Positions 47,240 through 55,747 of a stretch of 64,000 bases of DNA are shown in pieces (within the stretch, counting starts at the first letter, position 1; every line of letters begins with the position of its first letter). This stretch comes from Shinella sp032095155 (GTDB taxonomy: Bacteria > Pseudomonadota > Alphaproteobacteria > Rhizobiales > Rhizobiaceae). The DNA lies in contig NZ_JBLZPK010000060.1 of NCBI RefSeq assembly GCF_049199905.1, positions 186,001-250,000 on the forward strand. Direction: 5' to 3'. The translations under genes and the position numbers were made by a program. Under the pieces are notes generated by a model. That model worked only from the letters and a program-made list of their open reading frames with translations. It was not told where the DNA came from and did not search any database.

Positions 47240-48856
47240 TCAGGGGCAGATATTGTAGGCCGCCCCGATCAGCGTCCTGGTATAATCCGCCTGCGGCGCG
47301 TTGAAGATCGCGTCCGTCAGCCCCTCCTCGACGATCCTGCCATCCTTCATCACCACGACGTAATCCGACATGGCGCGCACCACCGACAGGTCGTGGCTGA
47401 TGAAGACATAGGACAGGCCATGGCGGGACTGGAGATCGCGCAGAAGCTCGATCACCTGGCCCTGCACGGAGCGGTCGAGCGCCGAGGTCGGCTCGTCGAG
47501 AATGACGGCCTGGGGCTTGAGGATCATCGCGCGGGCAATCGCGATGCGCTGCCGCTGGCCGCCGGAAAATTCATGCGGGTAGCGGTTGCGCGCCGCAGGA
47601 TCGAGCCCGACCTCCTTTAGCGCCTCGATCGCCCGCTTGTCGCGCTCGGCCCGCGTGAGCTGCGGCTCGTGCACATAGAGCCCCTCGGTGATGATCTCGC
47701 CCACCGTCTGGCGCGGCGAGAGCGAGCCGTAGGGATCCTGGAAGACCACCTGCATGCTGCGGCGAAGCGGCCGCATGCCCGTCCGGTCGAGTTCGGAAAT
47801 ATCCGTTTTACCGAAACGATAGGCGCCCTTGCTGGCGATGAGGCGCAACAGTGCCCGCCCGAGCGTCGATTTGCCAGACCCGGATTCGCCGACGATGCCG
47901 ATCGTCTGTCCCTCGCGCAGGCTGATGCTGACATTGTCGACGGCGCGGAAGGTGTTGGCGCGCTTCTTCAGGAAACCGCCATCGATCTTGTAGTCGACGA
48001 CGACATTGCGGCCTTCGAGGATAACAGGCGCGCTGACAGCCGGTGCAGCCTTGCGGCCATGCGGCTCGGCCTCGATCAGCATGCGGGTATAGTCGGCTTT
48101 CGGGTTTCCAAAAATCTCGGCCGTCGCGCCCTGCTCCACCACCTCGCCGTGCCGCATGACGACGACCCGTTCGGCAAAGTGCCTGACAATGCCGAGGTCA
48201 TGCGTGATGAGCACGATCGCCATGTCGAAACGCTTCTGCAGATCGCGCAGCAGCTTGAGGATTTGCGCCTGGATGGTCACGTCGAGCGCCGTCGTCGGCT
48301 CGTCGGCGATCAGGATGTCCGGCTCGTTGGCGAGCGCCATGGCGATCATCACGCGCTGGCGCTGGCCGCCCGACATTTCATGCGGGTAACTGTTGATGCG
48401 GCGCTCCGGGTCGGGAATGCCGACGAGCTTCAGCAGCTCCAGCACGCGCGGTCGCGCCTCTCTCTGCGAGCCGCCGCGGTGATGCACGATCACCTCGGCG
48501 ATCTGCTTGCCGATGGGATAGAGCGGATCGAGCGAGGTCATAGGCTCCTGGAAGATCATGGTGATCTTCGCGCCGCGGATCTCATTGAGTGCCTTGGGTG
48601 GCAGCCCTACCATCTCCTGCCCGCGATATTTCGCGGAGCCGGAAACGGTGCCGTTGCTGGCGAGCAGGCCCATGATGCCCATCATGGTCTGGCTCTTGCC
48701 GGAGCCGGATTCGCCGACCACCGCCAGCGTCTCGCCGGGGCAGACGTTGAGGTTGATGCCCTTCACCGCATTCACGGCGCAGTCGGGAGTCTCGAAGGTG
48801 ACCTTCAGGTCCCGGACGGCAAGGATCGGTTCCATGGTGTTTTTCGTCTCGTCCAT
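47240..48856 (-). CDS. Oligopeptide ABC transporter fused dual ATP-binding protein (OppDF/YejF type)
   Basis: 538 residues from the ATG at 48856, one base after the upstream stop; the ATG at 48835 is an alternative. Two complete ATPase domains: Walker A G-E-S-G-S-G-K-S and signature MSGGQRQR in the first, G-E-S-G-S-G-K-S and FSGGQRQR in the second (from about residue 280). Such fusions replace separate OppD and OppF in peptide importers. Confidence 0.93.
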   Translation of the reverse strand: MDETKNTMEPILAVRDLKVTFETPDCAVNAVKGINLNVCPGETLAVVGESGSGKSQTMMGIMGLLASNGTVSGSAKYRGQEMVGLPPKALNEIRGAKITMIFQEPMTSLDPLYPIGKQIAEVIVHHRGGSQREARPRVLELLKLVGIPDPERRINSYPHEMSGGQRQRVMIAMALANEPDILIADEPTTALDVTIQAQILKLLRDLQKRFDMAIVLITHDLGIVRHFAERVVVMRHGEVVEQGATAEIFGNPKADYTRMLIEAEPHGRKAAPAVSAPVILEGRNVVVDYKIDGGFLKKRANTFRAVDNVSISLREGQTIGIVGESGSGKSTLGRALLRLIASKGAYRFGKTDISELDRTGMRPLRRSMQVVFQDPYGSLSPRQTVGEIITEGLYVHEPQLTRAERDKRAIEALKEVGLDPAARNRYPHEFSGGQRQRIAIARAMILKPQAVILDEPTSALDRSVQGQVIELLRDLQSRHGLSYVFISHDLSVVRAMSDYVVVMKDGRIVEEGLTDAIFNAPQADYTRTLIGAAYNICP

Positions 48857-48857
48857 G

Positions 48858-49982
48858 TCAGCGATCCCTAGGGTCGAACGCGTCGCGAAGGCCATCGCCG
48901 ACGAAGTTCAGCGAGAAGAGCGTGGCGACGAAGAAGATGGCGGGGAAGACGAGCAGCCACGGCGCCGACTGGATGTTGTTGGCGCCTTCGGCGATCAGCG
49001 AGCCCCAGCTCGTGAGCGGTGCCTGGACGCCGAGGCCGAGGAAGGAGAGGAAGCTTTCAAGCAGGATCACCTTCGGCACGATGACGGTGACGAAGATGAC
49101 GACCGGGCCGATCGTGTTGGGAATGACGTGCCGGCGGATGATCTGCCAGTCCGTCAGGCCGAGCGCCTCCGCCGCGCCGATGAATTCCCGCCGTTTCAGG
49201 GACAATGTCTGCCCCCGCACGATGCGGGCCATGTCGAGCCATTCCACCGCCCCGATGACCAGGAAGATCAGGATGAAGCTGCGCCCGAAGAACACGACGA
49301 GCACGACGACGAGGAAGACGAAGGGCAGCGAATAGAGGATTTCGACGAAGCGCATCATAACGTTGTCGACGCGTCCGCCCATATAGCCTGATATCGCGCC
49401 GTAGCTGACGCCGATGCCGAGCGAGACGAGGCTGGCAAGCAGGCCGACGGCGATGGAAATCTGCCCGCCAAGCATGACGCGCGCCATGAGGTCGCGGCCG
49501 TTGGTATCCGTGCCGAACAGGAAATATTCCCGGTCGACGACGCCCTTGAGCGTGAGCTTGCGGCCCTCGTCCTCGGTGGCAGTCACCTCGGTTTTGTCGA
49601 ACTCGTTGGCCCGGTCGAAGTAGCGCGTGGCGCGCGGGTCGATCGGATCCTTGGCAGCGATGACAGCCGTGAAGGTCTCGCCCTCGACAGAGAAGGATTG
49701 CAGCTCGACGCGGGCGCGGCTGGCGACACCCTTCATCGCCTCTTCCAGCGTATCCTCGCCGGGACGCGGCTCGAGGCTTGGCGGAATGGTGACGTAGGAG
49801 GAGAAAACCTGATCGTAGCTGTGGCTGATGAAGAACGGCCCGAAGAACGAGAAGCAGGCGATCAGCACCAGCATGACGGCGCCCACCATGGCGGGCCGGT
49901 TGCGGCGGAAGCGCATGACGGCGAGCTGGAAGAGGCTGCGCCCCTTCATCTCGGGCGCGGAGGAGAGGATGGCATCAGTCAT
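48858..49982 (-). CDS. Oligopeptide ABC transporter permease (OppC/YejE type) with large periplasmic insert
   Basis: 374 residues from the ATG at 49982. The C-terminal transport domain has G-T-D-T-N-G-R-D-L and the loop I-G-A-A-E-A-L-G-L-T-D-W-Q-I-I-R-R-H-V. Between the first membrane segment and this domain lie roughly 110 charged residues (about 55-160), longer than in most OppC proteins and likely periplasmic. Overlaps the OppB-type stop by eight bases. Confidence 0.92.
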   Translation of the reverse strand: MTDAILSSAPEMKGRSLFQLAVMRFRRNRPAMVGAVMLVLIACFSFFGPFFISHSYDQVFSSYVTIPPSLEPRPGEDTLEEAMKGVASRARVELQSFSVEGETFTAVIAAKDPIDPRATRYFDRANEFDKTEVTATEDEGRKLTLKGVVDREYFLFGTDTNGRDLMARVMLGGQISIAVGLLASLVSLGIGVSYGAISGYMGGRVDNVMMRFVEILYSLPFVFLVVVLVVFFGRSFILIFLVIGAVEWLDMARIVRGQTLSLKRREFIGAAEALGLTDWQIIRRHVIPNTIGPVVIFVTVIVPKVILLESFLSFLGLGVQAPLTSWGSLIAEGANNIQSAPWLLVFPAIFFVATLFSLNFVGDGLRDAFDPRDR

Positions 49983-50898
49983 GGCGAACCCTCGGATCGA
50001 GCAGGCCATAGAGGATGTCGACAGCCAGGTTGAACACGATGACGAAGATGGCGATCAGCACGACCGTGCCCATGACGAGCGTATAGTCGCGGTTGATCGC
50101 ACCGAGCACGAAATAGCGCCCGACGCCTGGAATGGTGAAGATCGTCTCGACGACCGCCGAACCGGTGAGCAGCGCCGCCGCACAGGGTGCGAGATAGGAG
50201 ACGATCGGCAGCATGGCGCCGCGCATGGCATGCACCACCACCACCGATCTCGCCGGCAGGCCGTAGGCCCGCGCGGTGCGGATATGGTCGGTGCGCAGGG
50301 CCTCGATCATCGAGCCGCGCGTCAGCCGAGCGAAGACGGCAAGCTGCGGCAAGGCAAGCGCGATCATCGGCAGGATGAGGAAGCGAAGCGACCCGTCCCC
50401 CCAGCCACCGGCCGGCAGCCAGGCTAGCATGATGGCAAAGACCAGCGTTAGCACCGGGCCGACGACGAAATTCGGCACCGTCACGCCGACGGTTGCGACC
50501 GACATGACCGCGAAATCGAGCGCACTGTTTTGCCGGAGTGCGGCGATCGTGCCGACGATCACACCGCCGACCAGTGCGAGCAGCAGCGCATAGAAGCCGA
50601 GCTCCATCGAATAGGGCAGCCCCTTGCCGATCAGTTCGGCGACGCTGTTGTCTTTATAGATATAGCTCGGACCGAAATCGCCGGTCAGCGCGTTGCTCAT
50701 ATAGGTGAGATATTGCCGCCAGAGCGGCTGATCGAGCTGATAAGCCCGCATCAAGTTTTCCATCGTGGCGGGCGGCAGCGGTCGTTCGAGATTGAACGGT
50801 CCGCCGGGCGCAAAGCGCATGAGGAAAAAGGAAATCGTGACGACGATGAACAGCGTCGGCACGGCGCTGGCAAGGCGCCGCAGAACGAAAGCAAGCAT
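49975..50898 (-). CDS. Oligopeptide ABC transporter permease (OppB/YejB type)
   Basis: 307 residues. Conserved N-terminus M-L-A-F-V-L-R-R-L, the block R-F-A-P-G-G-P-F, and the loop H-I-R-T-A-R-A-Y-G-L-P-A near residue 210. Six membrane segments are predicted. Nineteen bases of normal sequence separate its start from the run of N that divides it from the oppA-type gene. Confidence 0.92.
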   Translation of the reverse strand: MLAFVLRRLASAVPTLFIVVTISFFLMRFAPGGPFNLERPLPPATMENLMRAYQLDQPLWRQYLTYMSNALTGDFGPSYIYKDNSVAELIGKGLPYSMELGFYALLLALVGGVIVGTIAALRQNSALDFAVMSVATVGVTVPNFVVGPVLTLVFAIMLAWLPAGGWGDGSLRFLILPMIALALPQLAVFARLTRGSMIEALRTDHIRTARAYGLPARSVVVVHAMRGAMLPIVSYLAPCAAALLTGSAVVETIFTIPGVGRYFVLGAINRDYTLVMGTVVLIAIFVIVFNLAVDILYGLLDPRVRHD

Positions 50899-50917
50899 GA
50901 CCAGGTCTCCCCAGATA

Positions 50918-50962
50918 NNNNNNNNNNNNNNNNNNNNNNNNNNNNNNNNNNNNNNNNNNNNN
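50918..50962. other. Assembly gap (45 N)
   Basis: A run of 45 unknown bases lies between the oppB-type start and the oppA-type stop. True length may differ. Any hairpin or small gene normally present between the two cannot be seen. Confidence 0.99.
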
Positions 50963-50975
50963 CACTTACGTTAGA

Positions 50976-52571
50976 TCATTCGGAAACGCTGAGGAAGCGG
51001 CTGAGGTGCTGGTTGGCGGCATTGTCCTGCCAGCCCTGGACCTTCCCGGAGACGAGCCACAGATCGGCCTGCGTGAGGAACGGCGCGATCGGCTGTTCCT
51101 TCATGAGAACCGCTTCGGCATCATGCAGGACCTTGGCACGGGCGGCCGGGTCGCGCTCTTCATACGACTTCTTCATCAGAGCGTCGTAATCGGCATTGTT
51201 GAACTGGCCGTAGTTGAAAGTCTTGTTGGTGCTAACGCTGAGGCCGAGGAAGTTTTCCGGATCCGCATAGTCGGCGACCCAGCCGGCGCGTGCCACGTTG
51301 AACTTGCCGCCTTCCTGCAGGTAGGCGTAGTGCGAGGACACGTCGAGGTTCACCATCGAGACATCGGCGCCGAAGGTGTTCTTCCACATGTCGGCCACAG
51401 CGGTGGCCACGCGCTCGTGGTTCGGGTTGGTGTTGTAGCGGATCTCGATCTTCAGCGGCTTGCCGCCTTCGCCATAGCCCGCTTCCTTCATCAGCTTGAG
51501 CGCCTCGTCCTCACGGTCGAGCTGCGACATGGCGCCGAAATCGGCGGTCGCCGGCGTGTAGCCTTGGATGCCCGGAGGCACCATGGAATAGGCCGGCAGC
51601 TGCGAGCCGGAATAGATTTCCTTGGCCAGGAAGTCGCGATCGACGGCCATGGAGAGCGCGCGGCGCACACGCACGTCGCTATAGGGCTCCTGGCGGGTGT
51701 CGAAGGCGTAATAATAGGTGGCCAGCGTCGGCGATACATGCACCTGCTCGCCATAGCTCTTCTTCAAGCGCTCGATCTGGTCGGCGGAGAAATTGTAGAC
51801 GAGGTCCATTTCCTTAGCCTCGAAACGGCGCACGGACGCCGCCTGGTCGTCAATCGGGTAGAACACCACCTTGTCGAGCTTAACGTTTGCGGCATCCCAG
51901 TAGCTGGCGTTCTTCTCTACGACAAGGTTGTCGTTCGGAACGTGGCTGACCAGCTTGAAGGCGCCGTTCGACACCATCGTGCCGGGCTTGACGAAATCCG
52001 CGCCGTTCTTCTCGACGCTCGCCTTGGAGACCGGCAGCGCCGTCTGGTGCGCCAAGAGTTCGAGGAAGAAGGGCGTCGGGCGCTCCAGCGTGATTTCCAC
52101 GGTCTTGGCATCCACGGCCTTCACGCGGAGCTGGTCGAGGCCGAGCTCGCCCTTATTGACCTTTTCGGCATTCTTGATCGGGTAAAGGATATTGGCGTAA
52201 CCGGCTGCCGTCTTCGGATCTTCGACGCGGGTGAACGAGAAGGCGAAGTCTTCCGCCGTCACCGGCGAGCCGTCCGACCACTTGGCGTTTTCGCGCAGCT
52301 TGAACGTGTAGACCGTGCCGTCGTCGGAAACGGTCCAGCTTTCGGCCGCACCGGGCACGATCTTGCCGGCGGCGTCATAGATCGTCAGGCCTTCATAGAG
52401 GTCCTTGAGGATGAATTCCTCGATATTGATGGAGGTGTGCGCCTGATCGAGCGTCTGAGGCTCGCCGGCATTGCCGCGGTGGAGCACCGCTTCGGCGAGT
52501 GCCGGGCTTGCGCCGATGAGGATCGCGCCGGCCAGAAGTGCTGCACGAAAACCGATCATTTTGTTTGCCAT
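50976..52571 (-). CDS. Oligopeptide ABC transporter substrate-binding protein (OppA family)
   Basis: 531 residues from the ATG at 52571, preceded by GGGGAAGGAC; an ATG at 52559 would begin nearer the signal peptide. Signal sequence ends near S-P-A-L-A-E. The SBP_bac_5 fold is shown by L-H-R-G-N-A-G-E-P-Q-T-L-D and the periplasmic oligopeptide blocks A-E-S-W-T-V-S-D-D-G-T-V-Y-T-F-K-L-R and F-D-T-R-Q-E-P-Y-S-D-V-R-V-R-R-A-L. First gene of the peptide importer on the minus strand. Confidence 0.93.
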   Translation of the reverse strand: MANKMIGFRAALLAGAILIGASPALAEAVLHRGNAGEPQTLDQAHTSINIEEFILKDLYEGLTIYDAAGKIVPGAAESWTVSDDGTVYTFKLRENAKWSDGSPVTAEDFAFSFTRVEDPKTAAGYANILYPIKNAEKVNKGELGLDQLRVKAVDAKTVEITLERPTPFFLELLAHQTALPVSKASVEKNGADFVKPGTMVSNGAFKLVSHVPNDNLVVEKNASYWDAANVKLDKVVFYPIDDQAASVRRFEAKEMDLVYNFSADQIERLKKSYGEQVHVSPTLATYYYAFDTRQEPYSDVRVRRALSMAVDRDFLAKEIYSGSQLPAYSMVPPGIQGYTPATADFGAMSQLDREDEALKLMKEAGYGEGGKPLKIEIRYNTNPNHERVATAVADMWKNTFGADVSMVNLDVSSHYAYLQEGGKFNVARAGWVADYADPENFLGLSVSTNKTFNYGQFNNADYDALMKKSYEERDPAARAKVLHDAEAVLMKEQPIAPFLTQADLWLVSGKVQGWQDNAANQHLSRFLSVSE

Positions 52572-52849
52572 TTTGTTGTCCTTCCCCTTTGTTGTTTTTT
52601 GGGTGCACAATCAATTGTCGCTGTTTTGTCCGTTGGCAAGACCCTAAAAACAGGAAATGCACCGCGCATCTGCAACCTGCGAGAAGCATGCAAAAGCTGG
52701 AAAAACACGACCTTAAGCGCGGGAAGGACGAGGCGAGTGAGAAGAATATTTCCATTTGCCCAAATTATTCGCAGTTTTCTGCCCACCGTTTTGCACGAAT
52801 TTCTGCGATTGATCCGCCATCGAACACGAGCCAGAAACGGAGTCCCACG

Positions 52850-53623
52850 ATGAACTGGTTGAAGACCCTCGCTGCCGCCGCAGCGCTCCAGGCCGCTATC
52901 CTCGCACCCGCCCATGCCGGCGAAAACCTCGCTGCCATTCAGTCGGCCGGCGCGCTGAAGATCGGCACCGAAGGCACCTACGCGCCCTTCACCTACCATG
53001 ATACCGACGGCAAGCTGGTCGGCTTCGACGTCGAGATCGGCGAAGCCATCGCCAAGAAGCTTGGCGTCAAGGCCGAGTTCCTCGAAGGCAAGTGGGACGG
53101 CCTGATCGCCGGCCTCGACGCCAACCGTTACGACGCGGTGATAAACCAGGTCGGCATCACCGAAGCACGCAAGCAGAAATACGACTTCTCCGAGCCCTAT
53201 ATCGCTTCCAAGGCCGTGCTGATCGTGCGCGCCGACGACGACAGCATCAAGGGCTTCGCCGACCTGAAGGGCAAGAAGTCCGCCCAGTCGCTGACCAGCA
53301 ACTTCGGCAAGATCGCCGAGGGCGCCGGCGCAGAACTCGTCGGCACCGACGGTTTCGACCAATCGATCCAGCTCGTGCTGACCGGCCGCGCCGACGCCAC
53401 GATCAACGACAGCCTGTCCTTCCTCGACTTCAAGAAGCACAAGCCCGATGCGAACGTGAAGATCGCCGCCGAGCAAGAAAACGCCGACTATTCCGGCGTG
53501 ATCATCCGCAAGGGCGAGCCGGAACTGCTGGAAGCGATCAACAAGGCGCTCGTCGACATCAAGGCCGACGGCACCTACAAGGCGATCTCCGACAAGTATT
53601 TCGGCCAGGACGTCTCGAAGTAA
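52850..53623 (+). CDS. Amino-acid ABC transporter substrate-binding protein, cystine-like (TcyJ/FliY type)
   Basis: 257 residues from the ATG at 52850 with a signal peptide ending A-P-A-H-A. SBP_bac_3 fold: T-Y-A-P-F-T-Y-H-D, L-V-G-F-D-V-E-I, and K-W-D-G-L-I-A-G-L-D with N-Q-V-G-I-T, blocks that are especially like cystine-binding FliY. Divergent from the peptide transporter across 278 bp that hold no other gene I can recognise. Permease and ATPase follow on the same strand. Confidence 0.9.
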   Translation: MNWLKTLAAAAALQAAILAPAHAGENLAAIQSAGALKIGTEGTYAPFTYHDTDGKLVGFDVEIGEAIAKKLGVKAEFLEGKWDGLIAGLDANRYDAVINQVGITEARKQKYDFSEPYIASKAVLIVRADDDSIKGFADLKGKKSAQSLTSNFGKIAEGAGAELVGTDGFDQSIQLVLTGRADATINDSLSFLDFKKHKPDANVKIAAEQENADYSGVIIRKGEPELLEAINKALVDIKADGTYKAISDKYFGQDVSK

Positions 53624-53679
53624 TCAAGTGACGGCCGCTTCGCGGCGGGCCGTTCCTGTCCTATAGATGAAACGACCGA

Positions 53680-53703
53680 CTGGCCGGGGATCACTCCGGC
53701 CAG
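53680..53703 (+). terminator. Stem-loop between binding-protein and permease genes (attenuator-like)
   Basis: CTGGCCGG and CCGGCCAG form an 8-bp stem with an 8-nt loop, ten bases before the permease ribosome binding site. No U-tract follows. As in many ABC operons it may raise binding-protein mRNA over the permease mRNA. Confidence 0.5.
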
Positions 53704-53724
53704 CCGCATTTCGGAGGGTTTCCC

Positions 53725-54405
53725 GTGCCGCCGTGGCTTCAACTGATGCTGGATTCGCTTGCGCCCCTTCTGTGGGCCGCCCTTGTCTTCACCATTCCGC
53801 TCACCCTCCTGTCCTTCGTGCTGGGTCTGACACTCGGCCTTTTGACCGCCATCGCGCGGCTGTTCGGACCGAAGCCGCTGGTCGCCGTCGCCCGCTTCTA
53901 TGTCTGGGTGATCCGCGGCACGCCGCTGCTCGTGCAGCTCTTTGTCATCTTCTACGGCCTGCCGAGCGTCGGCATCCTGCTCGACGCCTTCCCGGCCGCC
54001 CTCATCGGCTTCACGCTGAATGTCGGCGCCTATACGTCGGAGATCATCCGCGCCGTCATCGCCTCGGTGCCGCGCGGCCAGTGGGAGGCGGCCTACTCCA
54101 TCGGCATGAGTTGGTCGCAGGCCATGCGCCGCACCATCCTGCCGCAGGCGACGCGCGTCGCCGTGCCGCCGCTCTCCAACACCTTCATCTCGCTGGTGAA
54201 GGACACCTCGCTCGCCGCCGCCGTCACCGTGCCGGAACTCTTCCAGACCGCGCAGCGCATCGTCGCCACCACCTATGAGCCGCTGATCCTCTATATCGAG
54301 GCGGCGCTGATCTACCTGTCATTGAGCTCCGTGCTCTCCGCCCTGCAGGTGCGGCTGGAGAAGCGCTTTGCCCGCTATGGCGGCTTCCTGGAGGCCCGCA
54401 CATGA
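53725..54405 (+). CDS. Amino-acid ABC transporter permease (HisM/YecS family)
   Basis: 226 residues with a GTG start at 53725 and GGAGGG seven bases upstream. The polar-amino-acid permease pattern is seen in V-I-R-G-T-P-L-L-V-Q-L-F and the loop Q-W-E-A-A-Y-S-I-G-M-S-W. A single permease suggests a homodimer, as in TcyL. Confidence 0.92.
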   Translation: MPPWLQLMLDSLAPLLWAALVFTIPLTLLSFVLGLTLGLLTAIARLFGPKPLVAVARFYVWVIRGTPLLVQLFVIFYGLPSVGILLDAFPAALIGFTLNVGAYTSEIIRAVIASVPRGQWEAAYSIGMSWSQAMRRTILPQATRVAVPPLSNTFISLVKDTSLAAAVTVPELFQTAQRIVATTYEPLILYIEAALIYLSLSSVLSALQVRLEKRFARYGGFLEART

Positions 54406-55163
54406 TCGAGCTCAGCCACATCGAAAAACGCTTCGGCGACAACCACGTGCTGCGCGACATCAGCCTCAACATGGCCGAGGGCACGGTGACGGCGCTGGTC
54501 GGCCCCTCAGGCGGCGGCAAGAGCACGCTTCTGCGCTGCATCAACCTTCTGGAGATACCGACCTTGGGTTCCATCAAGCTCGGCGACGAGAAGATCGACT
54601 TCGCCCCCGGCCGCAAGGTCGGCTGGGATGCGATCCAGAAGCTGCGCCGGCAGACCGGCATGGTCTTCCAGAATTTCCAGCTCTTCCCGCACCAGACGGC
54701 CATCGCCAATGTCATGGAAGGCCTCGTCACCGTCTTGAAATGGCCCGCCGACAAGGCGCGCGCCCGTGCGCGGGAACTGCTCGAAAAGGTCGGCATGGCG
54801 CACAAGGCGGATGCCTGGCCGGCAACGCTGTCCGGCGGCCAGCAACAGCGTGTGGCCATCGCCCGTGCGCTCGCCCCCTCGCCGCGCGTGCTGCTCTGCG
54901 ACGAGCCGACCTCGGCGCTCGATCCGGAGCTTGCCGAAGAGGTGGTGGAAGTGCTGAGCCGGCTTGCCCGCGAAGGCACGACCATGGTCATGGCGACGCA
55001 TGATCTGCGGCTTGCCTCGCGTGTCGCCGATGCGGTGGTTTTCCTCGATGGAGGCGTGATCGTCGAGCAGGGTCCGCCGCGCTCGATCTTCTCCGCACCG
55101 GAGCGGGAACGCACGAAAAAATTCATCGCCTCGCTGAGCGCACCGCAGAACTACGATATATAG
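54402..55163 (+). CDS. Amino-acid ABC transporter ATP-binding protein (HisP/YecC family)
   Basis: 253 residues, overlapping the permease gene by four bases. Walker A G-P-S-G-G-G-K-S, Q-loop V-F-Q-N-F-Q-L-F-P-H, signature LSGGQQQR, Walker B L-L-C-D-E-P-T-S-A-L-D. Completes the three-gene cystine-like importer. Confidence 0.93.
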   Translation: MIELSHIEKRFGDNHVLRDISLNMAEGTVTALVGPSGGGKSTLLRCINLLEIPTLGSIKLGDEKIDFAPGRKVGWDAIQKLRRQTGMVFQNFQLFPHQTAIANVMEGLVTVLKWPADKARARARELLEKVGMAHKADAWPATLSGGQQQRVAIARALAPSPRVLLCDEPTSALDPELAEEVVEVLSRLAREGTTMVMATHDLRLASRVADAVVFLDGGVIVEQGPPRSIFSAPERERTKKFIASLSAPQNYDI

Positions 55164-55296
55164 ACTGCACGCGACCTCACGTTACGGTAGCGACTAAATA
55201 CGCGACGCGGCAGTTGCATCCGCTCTACGATTCAAGCAGAGTAATGGGATAAATGTATCTCGCCATGCCCCGGCATGCTTAAGGGGAGAAAGTCTC

Positions 55297-55740
55297 ATGA
55301 ACAAGAAAGTCCCTAACCCGATCGACGTCTTCGTCGGTTCCCGCGTCCGCCTGCGCAGGCTGATGGTGGGCATGAGCCAGGAGGCACTGGCCGACCGGCT
55401 GGGTGTCACCTTCCAGCAGGTTCAGAAATACGAAAAGGGCACCAACCGCATCAGCGCGAGCCGCCTCCAGGCGATCTCCGACGTATTTCGCGTGCCGCCG
55501 AGCTTCTTCTTCCAGGACGACGACAGCAACGCACCGAGCACGGGTGCCGGGCACGAGACAGGCGACGTCTCGACCTTCGTCTCCTCCAAGGAAGGCCTCG
55601 ACCTCAACCGCGCCTTCCTGAAGATCGAGGATGCCGGCGTGCGCAAGTCGATCATCCAGCTCGCAACCGCGCTGTCCAAGGCAAGTGCCGCCGAAACGGC
55701 AGGCGACCGCGCTGAAAACGCACCGGAACTGCGGATCTGA
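55297..55740 (+). CDS. XRE-family transcriptional regulator, PraR/PhrR-like
   Basis: 147 residues; AAGGGGAGAAAG precedes the ATG. The HTH (residues about 14-70) contains M-S-Q-E-A-L-A-D-R-L-G-V-T-F-Q-Q-V-Q-K-Y-E-K-G-T-N-R-I, hallmark of the rhizobial PhrR/PraR group. PraR of Rhizobium leguminosarum controls surface attachment and quorum sensing; that role is not demonstrated here. It lies eight bases before the SARP-like gene, so the two may be co-transcribed. Confidence 0.85.
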   Translation: MNKKVPNPIDVFVGSRVRLRRLMVGMSQEALADRLGVTFQQVQKYEKGTNRISASRLQAISDVFRVPPSFFFQDDDSNAPSTGAGHETGDVSTFVSSKEGLDLNRAFLKIEDAGVRKSIIQLATALSKASAAETAGDRAENAPELRI

Positions 55741-55747
55741 GCCCAGA

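Noticed and set aside
50530..51189. Opening that reads through the run of N on the plus strand
   Set aside because: Artefact of unknown bases; it is antisense to the OppB- and OppA-type genes.
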